A DNA stretch of 64,000 nt, taken from NCBI RefSeq assembly GCF_954871325.1, contig NC_088778.1:33368730-33432729 (forward strand), read 5' to 3'. The notes below the pieces were generated by a model. The model worked only from the letters and a program-made list of their open reading frames with translations. It ran no database searches and was not told where the DNA came from. Each line of letters opens with the position of its first letter. Position 1 is the stretch's first letter. The translations under genes and the position numbers were made by a program. The stretch is from Gordionus sp. m RMFG-2023 (Eukaryota > Nematomorpha > Gordioida > Chordodea > Parachordodidae). Below, one piece after another: positions 37,516 through 47,929 of the stretch.

Positions 37516-37939
37516 ATTGAAGATATCATCTAACACCCCTCCTTATCAATGATAATTTTTCCGTCATACTCCGCTCCTCGCTTAACTGATTGACTAAAAT
37601 GATGAAGTAAGGTTGTAGTACTCTTCTAGCTTCAATTTTGGGAATAAATTAAACATCAAATATCATTTTTTAAAAAACAATTTTTTCTCAACTAACTTGC
37701 TCTTTTCTCTTATAGAAAAGTATATATATAATTATGTAAATGAGAACAAGGGGAGGGGTGGGGTTTAAAAATATTAATGCTATTTACAACTATCCATCGA
37801 ATGTTTGTGCGATGTTGTGAAAATGGAAATAACGATATATGGGTGATTCAATTTTGTGTTTTTAATATGTAGATTGACAACCAAAATAATTGATCTAGAA
37901 TATAAGAAGTCACATATGATATATGATATATATATATAT

Positions 37940-38480
37940 ATATGTAAGCTGAATTCTTTGACGAACTTTAAAAAAAAACAACATTTTACATGATAATAAA
38001 TCTATAAAAGCTAGACTTTCATTAAATGTTAACATTTGAAAGATAATTTATGGAAATGAGTGGGGAAAACTTTGACGAACTTTAAAAAAAAACAACATTT
38101 TACATGATAATAAATCTATAAAAGCTAGACTTTCATTAAATGTTAACATTTGAAAGATAATTTATGGAAATGAGTGGGGAAAATTTGATGCCTATCTATA
38201 AAATTTAGGCTTAAAAAAAATACACCATAATTTTTGCTAGCTATTTTCACCATTTCTCACGGTTGGCTTGTTTTTTTTTCGTTTTTTTCCCTTCCATTTA
38301 AGCAAAAATAAAAATAAAATAGATTTGGGAATCATTGGATGCCAAACGAAGCAGTTAAATATTCAAGAATTATTAAGTTGATGCAAAGCAAATATTAGTG
38401 CTAAAATATTTTGGTGATTTAAGAATTATATTAGAAAGAAGAAAAAATATATATATAGCTCCTTAAATCGTTGATGTTTA
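37940..38480. repeat. Segment X, duplicated at 46970-47400, with a 114-bp tandem copy
   Basis: Shares CTTTGACGAACTTTAAA, GTTAACATTTGAAA, GGCTATTTTCACC-like text, AAGTTGATGCAAA and AAATATTTTGGTGATTTAA with 46970-47400. Within it, 37957-38070 is repeated at 38071-38184 with no mismatch that I could see. Confidence 0.8.
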
Positions 38481-39380
38481 ATTAAAAATATCAATATCAA
38501 TTATAAAACAAATAATTTTTTATATATTTATATTATAAGTGATAAATTCTAATTTTCTTATCGTTAATATACAGCTTAAAAATAGTATAAAAATAAATAA
38601 AATATTCTTAAATAAAAATTTCTAAGGCTGAGACCAAAAATCACAAAATTTTGAAGAAAAATAAATAACATAAGCTTATAATGTAAAAATAAAGTGGAGT
38701 CCAGTTTTTCGGTATTTATAAAAATTTATTTAAAAATTTATTTAAAAATGCCTTAAAATTTAGATATTCTGTAGAAAATAGGAAAATTTGGAAGGAAATC
38801 GGGGAAAAAAACATATAACCTGATATTATGATCAAGCGAAGAAGAAATTTTTAGCTGTAAAGGCTAAAGTTTAATAAATTATATTCTTCTCACCCAACAA
38901 AAATCTGGTAAAAATAAAAATTATATAATATTTTCTTGAGATCTCTATATAACGAATGATATATTTATTAATATTCTAAATTATAATGTATACACCTGAA
39001 ATCCAAATATCTATTTCCATTTTTATAAGTTCCGTATCTTTCAAATATCATATAATAAAATAACTAATAATTTTAAAGTAGAGGAATTCTGTAAAGATAG
39101 GCCTTACTCTAAATAAAGCTAAATCTGAAGTATGCTATTTAAATTCCAAATACTCTCTAAGTCCAGGCGTTTATAATCATTTTAAAAAAATTGAAATTAA
39201 TCTTCTTGGTTCACCTTTAAGCAGTTTTTCCAACTGTGAGGTGTTCGTTGGAAAAATTTTTCGAAGGCTTATTAGGGACTTAACCAGAACCTTTTTCTAT
39301 TAAAAAATATTTTTTTTACCAAAGATTTTCCATATTTTTAGATCTTTTTCCTTTTTTTTTAAAAAATAATTAAATTATTA
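38480..39380. other. AT-rich spacer in duplication unit 1
   Basis: No coding frame or recognisable repeat boundaries. Long A/T-rich text. Confidence 0.4.
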
Positions 39381-39387
39381 ATCGTCT

Positions 39388-39648
39388 TCATGAATTTGTT
39401 AGAAGCATATTAGAAAATATTTCAAATATTAAATTGGAAGGTTTTAATTGGGGTTTCTCACAATTACCCTCGAAAATGGGTGGTTTAGATTTATAACCAT
39501 TAAACTTATATCTCTTCTTCATTTTTGCATCGCGTTTGATGAATAACGCCATGATATCTTCCTTTTTCACTCCCAAAGATAATCTTTTAAATTCGGCGGC
39601 CTTGACAGCTTGGGTATCTTTAGCTCCACCTGAAGCTGCTTTACCCAT
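39388..39648 (-). CDS. Hypothetical basic protein, possible single exon or transposon fragment
   Basis: A minus-strand ORF begins with ATG at 39648 (MGKAASGGAKDTQAVKAAEF). It continues KKEDIMALFIKRDAKMKKRY and is lysine-rich up to about residue 60. A donor-like GGTAATTG after KPPIFEG (about 39468) could end a first exon, and the text beyond it is less coding-like. I do not recognise the family. No counterpart was seen in the parallel unit near 49-50 kb, so it may be a later insertion. Confidence 0.35.
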   Translation of the reverse strand: MGKAASGGAKDTQAVKAAEFKRLSLGVKKEDIMALFIKRDAKMKKRYKFNGYKSKPPIFEGNCEKPQLKPSNLIFEIFSNMLLTNS

Positions 39649-39754
39649 AACCTTATCACTCCAATAAATTTTCGAAACCTTTAATTAAATATTTTTTAAA
39701 AATAATATCATCAAACCCCCCTTCGGAGTATATTAGACTATAAAACTATTACAG

Positions 39755-40200
39755 AATGCTGACTGTTCTAGTGGTTATGAATGGTTGGATGGAAGCATTA
39801 CCAAGTCGCAACCTAGGTAACCTCTTATCAGATGAATAATTAAGAGTTGCCATAGGCCATCGAATTGGATATAACATAGTTCAACCACTTACATGCATCA
39901 AATGTAAAATATTAGTTGACTCCAAAGGGAGACATGGTCTAAATTGTAAATATATAAAGTCATGGCAGACATGCTAGGCATGCAGAAATTAATTTAGCTA
40001 TTAGCCGTTCTCTTACCAGGGCCCGAATACCAAACATCCTGGAGCCCACATCTATCATTAGATGAGAGCCTAAGACCAGAGGGCTTAACGTCCATGCCAT
40101 GGTCTTTAGGGAAATCCTTAGACTTCGCATGCCTATCTTCTTTACCAAATTTAAATTCCAATTCGGTTGATATAGCGGAGAAAAAAAAACAATTAAATAT
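39755..40200 (+). mobile_element. Retrotransposon reverse-transcriptase C-terminal fragment, broken
   Basis: Plus-strand motifs SGYEWLDG, CIKCKILVDSKGRHGLNCK and RHAEINLAISRSLTRARIPN match the region also seen at 27190-27990. It is short and non-functional. Its paralogue at 50080-50440 lies in the same relative place of the second duplication unit. Confidence 0.65.
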
Positions 40201-40510
40201 TCCAAATTAACAAATTATATATAAATTTTTTTTACCAATCGTTATCTCTTCCCTTGGACATAATGTCAAACCGAACTTTAAAATGTTTAAAAAGGCGACA
40301 ATATAAAAGCCCTTACATCAGAACCTAAAGAATATTATTTTTTTTCAAAGCAAAATCTACAAAAAAATATAATTTTTAATGTATTTTTTTGGGGAACAAC
40401 AAAACGAAAATTCTTCTTTCTTAATGTATCGAGACATTTACATAATGAACCAATAGAATTTCTCCTCTTTCTATTGCAACAAAAAAAAATGCTAATGGAT
40501 ATGTTCAAAT

Positions 40511-40698
40511 TGGTGTTGTTTAAATTATATAACTTTCACAATCTCTATAGTGGCTAAGTTAGGTTTTTAGCCAAAAAAATCGAATTAAATCTTTAAGTTG
40601 ACTTCCAAACTTGAAGATTGATCTGGAATATCTTTGGTTAAAAACATGGATACACTCTTTTATAGTTGACTTAAGTTATGTATATTTTAACAACACTA
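40511..40698. repeat. MITE family 2
   Basis: TGGTGTTGTTTAAATTATAT on the left and TTATGTATATTTTAACAACAC then TA on the right. Interior AAGTTGACTTCCAAACTTGA. Confidence 0.7.
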
Positions 40699-40890
40699 GT
40701 ATAAAATATTTTAACTATGGCTTCCTTTTTTTGGGGGGAAAAACCCAAATAAAAAAATAAAAAATTAGTTGACCAAGATATTTTTTTTAAAATTTGTTTT
40801 TTAAAATATGATCCATTGATTGAGTTTATTCCTATTCATTAGATTAGAGGGAATTGATAGGTCCTGATCTATATTTATTTCATGTAGAAT

Positions 40891-41381
40891 ATAGGTCTGC
40901 GATGGGCCGGTTTATAGCCAGAAAGCCCGCCCACTTACAATTATTTATCCGCCAACCCCCCAATGTTTAATATTATTAATAATGGCTTGGTTTGGCTTCT
41001 TCATTTTATTTTATTTAAAATGTATTCTTTAATTAAACATATTATTATGATATGCAATATTAAGAAGAGAAGAGAAGAGAAGAGAAGAGAAGAGAAGAGA
41101 AGAGAAGAGAAGAGAAGAGAAGAAGAAGAGAGAGAGAAGAGAAGAAGAAGAGAAGAGAAGAGAAGAGAAGAGAAGAGAAGAGAAGAGAAGAGAAGAGAAG
41201 AGAAGAGAAGAGAAGAGAGAGAGAAGAGAAGAGAAGAGAAGAGAAGAGAAGAGAAGAGAAGAGAGGAGAGGAGAAGAGAAGAGAAGAGTGTTTAAAATAT
41301 TTAAAAAAAAACCCGACCATGCTCATTCAAAGTATGGGCAGGCGTGGGCCGGAAGAAAAACCCGCCAAATGCAAGACATCT
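40891..41381. repeat. AGGTCTGC-type MITE enlarged by an (AAGAG)n array
   Basis: The left end is TAGGTCTGCGATGGGCCGG; the right end has CATGCTCATTCAAAGTATGG then GGCGTGGGCCGG ... AATGCAAGACATCTA. It pairs with 51390-51740. A roughly 230-bp purine array of AAGAG units (41060-41287) replaces the middle. Confidence 0.75.
41060..41287. repeat. (AAGAG)n purine-strand array
   Basis: About 45 near-perfect AAGAG units with a few irregular units (AGAAGAAG, GAGAGAG). Fully purine on the + strand; it makes long spurious frames on both strands. Confidence 0.95.
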
Positions 41382-43300
41382 AACGCAGAATACTGTAATC
41401 CTATGTCGACGATAAATTAATAATGGTTAACTAAATACACGAAAACATTATCGTTATAATATTTGAAATCTTTTCGCTACTCGCTTATTAGGGTGTCCTA
41501 TGTTTAAATGTTAGTATTTGCAACGTTAAACTTTAATCAAATGGTTATTTTATGGAATAAATCTGTTTTTTTACTGGATTAAAATATTTAATTATTTAAT
41601 ATATGTATGGTGAATTCCATATCAAATCAACCAAGGTTTCAACCCAACCCCCTTTAATTTTTCTTAAATTTTGTATGCTGGTAGTATACACTATAACTAA
41701 AAAAAATGAAATTTTACCTTCCAACACTGTCTACCCGCTAAGATATTGCCGTTTAAAGCGCGGAAAAATGGTAAATTTTTGACAAAATGCACCTCATTTA
41801 TTTTCAAATATCTCGAGAAATAATTAAGTTAGAAATATAATTTAAATTTTATTTTGTAGCTTAATAAAGGTTCTTTAAAATGACATAAAAATAAATATAA
41901 TGGACATTTGATTAATATCGTAAACCGGATATGTAAAACCGAAAATGGCCATAGAAAAAAAAGGATATTTTTTTTTCAAAATTTTTTTTCAATAGATAGA
42001 TATCACACTGCTTTATATTTGTACAAAATCCTAGACTGGGATGAACATGGGTTTAGGAGTTATCACTCTTTATATGGCTAAAATTGAACAAATTTAACAT
42101 TAATATCATCATATTTTAATTTAATGAATAGTTATGAAATAATGTTAATTTAAAAATTTTATCCAAATGACAGGCCCTTACTTTTTTAATCTTTATCAAA
42201 ATTTCTGAGAAGTGGCTGGAATAATGAGCTTTGTTTAATTCTTTAGTTAAATTTTGTCTCGAAGTTACTTGACAAAATAATTCTAAACATATTTATAACT
42301 TTATTTGCCTCAAATTGCATTACATATAATACAATCAAAAATTTATAATTAAAATATATCATATATTATAATCATCCAAGGAATTTTAATAAATTATGAC
42401 TTGTTTTCGTGTAGGGGAATAAAAGCTTGAAACTTTGTGTTCCAGAAATTCTCTTTGCTCTCAAAAATCTGCTTTCAAGATGACTTTCTATGTTCATATA
42501 TTCATTATTGCTCACAAATATATATAATTTACCCCATAGATATTATTTCTTGCATAGTTAAATAAATCTATTGTTGTCAATATGTGATGTTCATATGGAC
42601 GTTGCAAGCTTTCTCGAGCTGCTAACCGTTTAGTAACGGCCCCCCCAAAATGTCGCATGGACGTTTGCCTTGTGCGGTTTCAAAAAATGTCACTCAGCCT
42701 TTATTCCAAAATCATTTTCATGATTGTAGAGATTAATGAAAACCTTTTATTTTTATATTGGTTAATGCTCCATCAGAAAAATAATAAATTTCAGCCACTC
42801 TATTAAATCTTTCCTTCAAGAATACGATCAATTTTTAAAATAAATAAAATGCACATGCGTTGTGCTTTAAATAATCTGATATAACCACTAAATTTACATG
42901 GTTATTGTTCTCACGGTAATAAATTATAAAAGAGTTGATAGTGGCTTATAATATTAAAATTAACATGTCAAATATAAAATAAAATAAAACATTATTTTAT
43001 AAAAACCAGAGGTGGGACTGCAAGTTCCCACAAAACATGAATAGTTATTATATATTTTTAAATAGTTATTTGCAGATTTTGTTTTAAAAAATAGTGTTCT
43101 TTTGGTTCCTGATGTAAGGACTCTTAACTTATCGCATATATTTTTTAAGAATTTTTAAGGTTCCGCTTGGCATATGTCCAAGGGAAAATTAAAATAACAA
43201 AAGAAATAATAAGTGAAATTTCAATAATGCCTTTGTCTATATTTTAATTATTTTTTTGCAAATATATCATCATTTTATATGAATGGGTTTTAGAACCCTT
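41382..43300. other. 1.9-kb segment present only in duplication unit 1
   Basis: Sequence on both sides of this segment pairs with the second unit (40891-41381 with 51390-51740; 43300 onward with 51760 onward), but this part has no counterpart there. No coding frame or terminal repeats are obvious. It is either an insertion in unit 1 or a deletion from unit 2. Confidence 0.5.
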
Positions 43301-44454
43301 CCGACATACTTTTAAAGTTTATTTTTAATACCTCAAGTTTTATATTATCCCCCCCCCCCTTTCCAAAAATAAAAATCTTCATTATTATAATTGAACTTTC
43401 TGGAAAGTTTAAAGAAATATTACAAAAAATTTATTATATAAGGGTATTTTATTATGGTGTTGCCAATTTTTAAAAGTTTTATTCAATTATTCATATTAAT
43501 TTATTAATTTAAATATGATATATTTTAGGGGTTAAATTTAAAGTCAATTACTTTTTTATAATTAATTTGTCAAAAAAAAAAATCTTATATTTTTAAAAAT
43601 TCAAAAAAGATTTTAAATTAAATTTATAAGGGAAACTTAGGTATAAATATTATTAATAATAATAAATAATTCTTTTTATTTTCCTTTTTTTGATGTTATT
43701 TTAATATAATGTAACTCCAAAAATCACTTTTAATAATTTAAATCTATAAATGTAAGTCATATCTTAAATTAATAATTTTTTAAAAAAAATTATTGTTAAT
43801 TCTGCCAAAAAAAGTATTTAAATTTGTAAGAATTTGATAAGCATTTAATTTTAATTTTAATTTTAATATATTTTTTTTTAATTTTTAAGAAAAATTTTTT
43901 AAAGAATAAAAATAAATTAAAATATGAACAAGATTTTTTCGAATATTATGGTATATTACATTATTTGTTAATTTTATTATTATTTTTTTTAATAAGGAAA
44001 TTTTTTTCCTCGTAAATGACAATTTTTCTTATATTTCTACAATAGTTTATTTAATACCAAAAATGGGGACTTTTAATTTTATCTTAAATATTTATGATCG
44101 GCAGAGTATATTGGCAGTATTTATAAAATTTAAGAATGACTCAAATGTTCTTGGCAAAAAAAAATCATCTGGAATTTATGAAGATGTTGGGCCATTTTTC
44201 ACGAAGATCTCATTTTCCCGCAAAAAAATTATTTTTGAAATAATTATAAGACTTTAAATTATTTAACGAATTCTGTTTTCTTTTAAAATTTTAAAATTCC
44301 GCCGGATATTTTATTTCGGTATGTTTATTTAATCAATCATTTACACTCTTCCATAAATTTTTCCTATCTTGTATAAGGTCTTGTTTACACTAATTGTCTA
44401 ATTTTCCAACATTTAAAGCATATATTTCGCTGCATACAATAATGAATCATTTAG
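43300..44454. other. 5' flank of gene E, duplicated before gene F
   Basis: Shares many stretches with 51760-53060, such as ATCTTGTATAAGGT and TGGCAG/TGTCAG-TATTTATAAAATTTAA, TGAGTCAAATGTTCTTGGC-like text. Likely includes the promoter and the missing start exon, which I could not define. Confidence 0.55.
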
Positions 44455-45190
44455 CTATGGATCACCATCTTCGGTTTGGTAAGTTATAACGTTGTCAGAT
44501 GTTCGAGCGCTTTGGGAGATTCTGAATTAGCTTCAAGCGAAGCCTTCGATTCCTCCGAAGAAAATGGAATGAAAAATTTTGGAAGCAGGTATGTATATAT
44601 ATACACCTATTTATGACCCCAAGTTAAAAAAAATTTCAGGGTATTTGTGTGATTAATATACTTCCCAAATTTGACTTACATCGATAATCTGAGATTTGCA
44701 TTTATTCGTCGGTGTGGTTCAAAGGATTCAATCTTTCCCAAGGAAAATTCTCGTTTTAAACATAATTTAACTAATAATTCTGGTCTTTTCAAGGATTCTT
44801 TTATGGATTCACAATTTATAGCCAACCCCTTCACCCCCCCCCCTACTTTCATTCCCTTTAAATTAATGCACGAAAAAAGTGGGCTAGGGTTCAAATTCAA
44901 AAAAATAATATTTTCTCTATAATATTATCCCTATCATTATTTGTTTTATTTATTTTTTAACGTAATTTAGGAAGAGGAGAGGAACGGCTGCTGCCATGAT
45001 TAGGAAACTCAGAGAGATCAAGGAAGGAGACGGCACGGAAGAAGGTCAAGAAGGGGAGGTGCTGGAGAGAGAAAAAAGGGAACAATACTACAGATATCCG
45101 TACTATTACGGCGATAGACGTCGTAGTCGAAGGCGTAGTCGTAGACCGAGTCGTAGACAGAGCCGCCGACAGAGCCGCCGACGCGGTTGA
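44455..45190 (+). CDS. Peptide family member E: secreted Arg/Ser-repeat precursor
   Basis: Exon 44455-44588 follows a TTTAG acceptor and ends GGAAGCAG before GTATGT (phase 2). It joins exon 44971-45190 after a TTTAG acceptor. Exon 1: LWITIFGLVSYNVVRCSSAL, then an acidic pro-region ending MKNFGSR. Exon 2: KRRGTAAAMIRKLREIKEGD, then VLEREKREQYYRYPYYYGD and an Arg/Ser tail (RRRSRRRSRRPSRRQSRRQ then SRRRG-stop). The REKR furin-type site and Tyr block precede the tail. The tail resembles SR-type or protamine-like basic sequence, but the signal segment argues for secretion. The codon before LWI is TAG in frame; the nearby ATGs (44443, 44457) are in other frames, so a separate start exon is needed. 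Closest relative is F. Confidence 0.75.
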
Positions 45191-45324
45191 AGACACTAGA
45201 ATAAAAATTTTCACATTTATGAGTAATTTAATATAATATTAATCTTGACGGAAATAATAACGTTCAAAAAAATATTTTTTTAGGCCCAAGAGTGTATATA
45301 TATATAATTTTATTATGAGTAATC

Positions 45325-45540
45325 GTCAATGTGTGTTATATTTTTTCCAACTTTAAATCACTTTTTTTTTTGTTTGTGTTGGAATGTATTCCAATCATGT
45401 TTGGAATACCTAAACCCTACTAATTTCAGACAATATTTCCGTGAAAATTTTACACTCAATACGATTTGTATCAGATTTCCCAATATTATTTGTTTAATAA
45501 TTATTTTAACAATAATTGCGTCAGCATATACTTCTTTTTT
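45325..45540. repeat. Palindromic element family 7, partial
   Basis: GTCAATGTGTGTTATATTTT at the left, TGGAATGTATTCCAATCATG then TTTGGAATACCTA inside, ATTGCGTCAGCATATACTTC at the right. Related to 60540-60905. Confidence 0.5.
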
Positions 45541-46179
45541 TTTCATTTAGAAATTTTAAAGATCATCATTATAATAAAATTTTTTTAATAAGTTTAATTA
45601 TAAATTTACAAAATTTAGAATTTGTAATAATTTGTAATAATTTGTAAAGTGAGTTAGATAAAAAATTTGTCTCAGTGTATTTTATTTAGTATTAGTTTTA
45701 AGTCTAATTATTAAGCATTCATATTTTGGTATAGAAGAAGAAATATTAATAAGGAGGCGAATGAAAATAAGATTTGTTAAAACAAATGGATAGAAAAAAT
45801 AATAGTGAAAAATCTAAAATAGAAAAGTTACAAAAATGAAATATGTATGATGAAAAATGTTGAAAAATATGGATTATTAGAAAACAGATTCCTTTTAGAG
45901 ATTCTGCTAAAAAAAAGTAAATTTGGAATTAATGTTAATAGAACAGAGATCATTAGAGATTCTGAAAATAAGAAAGAAATGAAATTGATATGGAAAATAA
46001 AAACATAGGAGGAGGAAATAATGAAATTTGAAATAATAAATATGATAAAGGTTTTATGGTAATAAAAGAAATAGAAAATGGAAAATATTTTTTTTTAAAA
46101 AAAAGAAGAAAATTGAAAAAGAAAAATTTAGAAAAGTAAAATAAAGAAAAAGAAGGGAAAAAAAAGAATTACTTAAAAA

Positions 46180-46560
46180 AAAGTTGAAGAAATGGAATGG
46201 AAAATTAAAAAAAAAATTGAAATGAGGCAAATCAAAGGTATAATGTAAATATTTATAGAAATCAAAGTGAAAAAGGAGAAAAATCAGAGGGGATGGTTAA
46301 GTGGGATGGGTCAAAATAGAGTATGTTATAACTGTGGAAAATATCGTCATATAGGCTGAGAATGTACTTGAAGGGATTAAATCACAGAATGTTACCAGTA
46401 GTTTGTAAAAAATTGTGTAAACAAAGGACATGATGCAGAGGAGTGTTACGTTCCGGTATAAAAGTTATTAAATGAAAAATACAAAAAATTATGGTTGCGT
46501 GCGAAATTTGTGGAAATTTTGGGCAAATCTTCCTATTAACTTGTACCCGGTAGATCGATA
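46180..46560 (+). mobile_element. Gag-like zinc-knuckle fossil, broken
   Basis: A CCHC zinc-knuckle-like motif (CYNCGKYRHIG then EC) is readable at about 46325, followed by a second knuckle-like GHDAEECY. Upstream (45750-46320) is A-rich, Lys/Glu-coding text that may be its N-terminal part. It is broken, with several breaks, and no polymerase domain lies next to it. Confidence 0.45.
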
Positions 46561-46735
46561 TGCATTCCAAACGTATCTCTGGTCGGTTAAAAGGCTACCG
46601 TCCTAACATTGATTTAATGAGTTATATCAGAATTCCCTTGTGTGAAAGTAAAGTTATAGAACAAGCAAATTTTTTTTTAGTAAATAAAAGCATCGCTGGC
46701 ATCCGATTCTGATCTCAGTATATCTTTCTCTTTCC
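46555..46735. repeat. Dispersed repeat adjoining the Gag-like fossil (copy at 56640-56830)
   Basis: Both copies contain CGGTTAAAAGGCT or GGTTGCTTAAAAGGCT and AGATTCCCTTG-like text, GTGAAAGTAAAGTTA, AGAACAAGCAAATTTTTT and AGTAAATAAAAGCATCGCT. It could be the end of a retroelement, but no paired terminal repeats were seen. Confidence 0.5.
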
Positions 46736-46774
46736 TTTGAAGTATAATTTTTTTTTCGTGTGTAGTAGTAGAAC

Positions 46775-46960
46775 AGTAGTTTTGTTAAATGGGCTCGTTT
46801 TGAGCCGATTTTTAAAAAACAGCTGACTCAATATTTTAGCCAGAAATAATATAGCACTAAGCTTCGAGATTACGATAATATTATGTCTAGACCTTTGGTT
46901 CCTTCTAAGAACAAAATCTTCAGGTCTTGGATAATGTTATTTTTCTGAATGAAGTATATT
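46775..46960. repeat. Family 1 MITE, right end replaced by (TA)n
   Basis: TAGTTTTGTTAAATGGGCTC then GTTTTGAGCCGATTTT at the left. The right arm stops at GAAGTATATTGAGA and runs into TA repeats. Confidence 0.7.
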
Positions 46961-46969
46961 GAGATATAT

Positions 46970-47400
46970 ATATATATATATATGAAACTAAATTCTTTAT
47001 CGAACTTTAAATTTTAAAACACTTTTCCAAAATAATAATGTATAAAAGGGAGAGACTTACGTTGATGTTAACATTTGAAAATTTATTTTGAAATGAGTTG
47101 TGTAAACTTGATGCTTTCTATATTAGTTTAATTTATACTTTATTTTATTAAAATCTGTTTTTTTTTAAAAAATATATTATTTTTTTACTGGCTATTTTCA
47201 CCGTTTCTCATGGTTACCTGATTTATGACAATATAATGGCAATAATAACTATATAAAAATTGTGAATAATTGTTATGATGGCCCAAAACAAATAAATTTA
47301 AGAATTAATTAAGTTGATGCAAATATTAAACGCGAAAATATTTTGGTGATTTAAACGAATTATATTAAAATGAAAAAATCTAAAAAGAATAAAAATCCAA
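46970..47400. repeat. Segment X, second copy
   Basis: Pairs with 37940-38480 (GTTAACATTTGAAA, GAAATGAGT, AAGTTGATGCAAATATTAAA, AAATATTTTGGTGATTTAAA). It has one copy of the 114-bp segment that is doubled at 37957-38184. Confidence 0.75.
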
Positions 47401-47484
47401 AAAAAACATAAAATAATCGTAAACATTTTATTAATTATTTTTTTTCTTTTCATATAACTAATATAATCTAATTAGTTTTTTTTC

Positions 47485-47625
47485 AGAGTTGTTAAAAGAT
47501 ACTTTTTAAATGGATCTAAATACATCGTCTAAAATAATATTTAGATACAGATATTTTAATCAAAAATCTATCTAGAAACAGATACCCAAATTTTTATAAC
47601 GTATCTAGATCCTTTAACAACTCTA
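47485..47625. repeat. MITE family 3
   Basis: CAGAGTTGTTAAAAGATACT at the left is inverted as TATCTAGATCCTTTAACAAC then TCT at the right. Interior ATCTAGATAC-like repeats. Copy at 61419-61590. Confidence 0.75.
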
Positions 47626-47699
47626 GTTTTTTTTATAGCTAGCTTGTATATGCTAAATTTGTTATTAAATAGAACAATCATGTGTTTAAAATGTCTTTT

Positions 47700-47923
47700 C
47701 GTTTTGTTAAACGGCTCGAATTAAGCCGGTTTTTAAAAACGGCTAACTCAATATTCTGGCCAGAAATGCTAAGCCTCTAGATCTCGTTAATAGATGTTCA
47801 AACCGTTATAGCATATATAAGCAAAATCCTTAAGGCTTGCATATTATTTTTCATTATTAAAATATTGCGTTAACCGATATTTTAATAATCGGCTCAAAAT
47901 AAGCCTATTAACATTACCACTAG
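47700..47923. repeat. Palindromic MITE, family 1
   Basis: GTTTTGTTAAACGGCTCGAA on the left; AATAATCGGCTCAAAATAAG then CCTATTAACATTACCACTA on the right. Diverged right end. Confidence 0.7.
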
Positions 47924-47929
47924 TGTCAT

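Noticed and set aside
39960-40205. Minus-strand 81-codon frame
   Set aside because: The plus strand of the same bases shows retrotransposon motifs (RHAEINLAISRSLTRARIPN); the minus frame is a shadow.
40963-41326. KRREE- and LLFSS-repeat frames on both strands
   Set aside because: They arise from the (AAGAG)n array inside a MITE.
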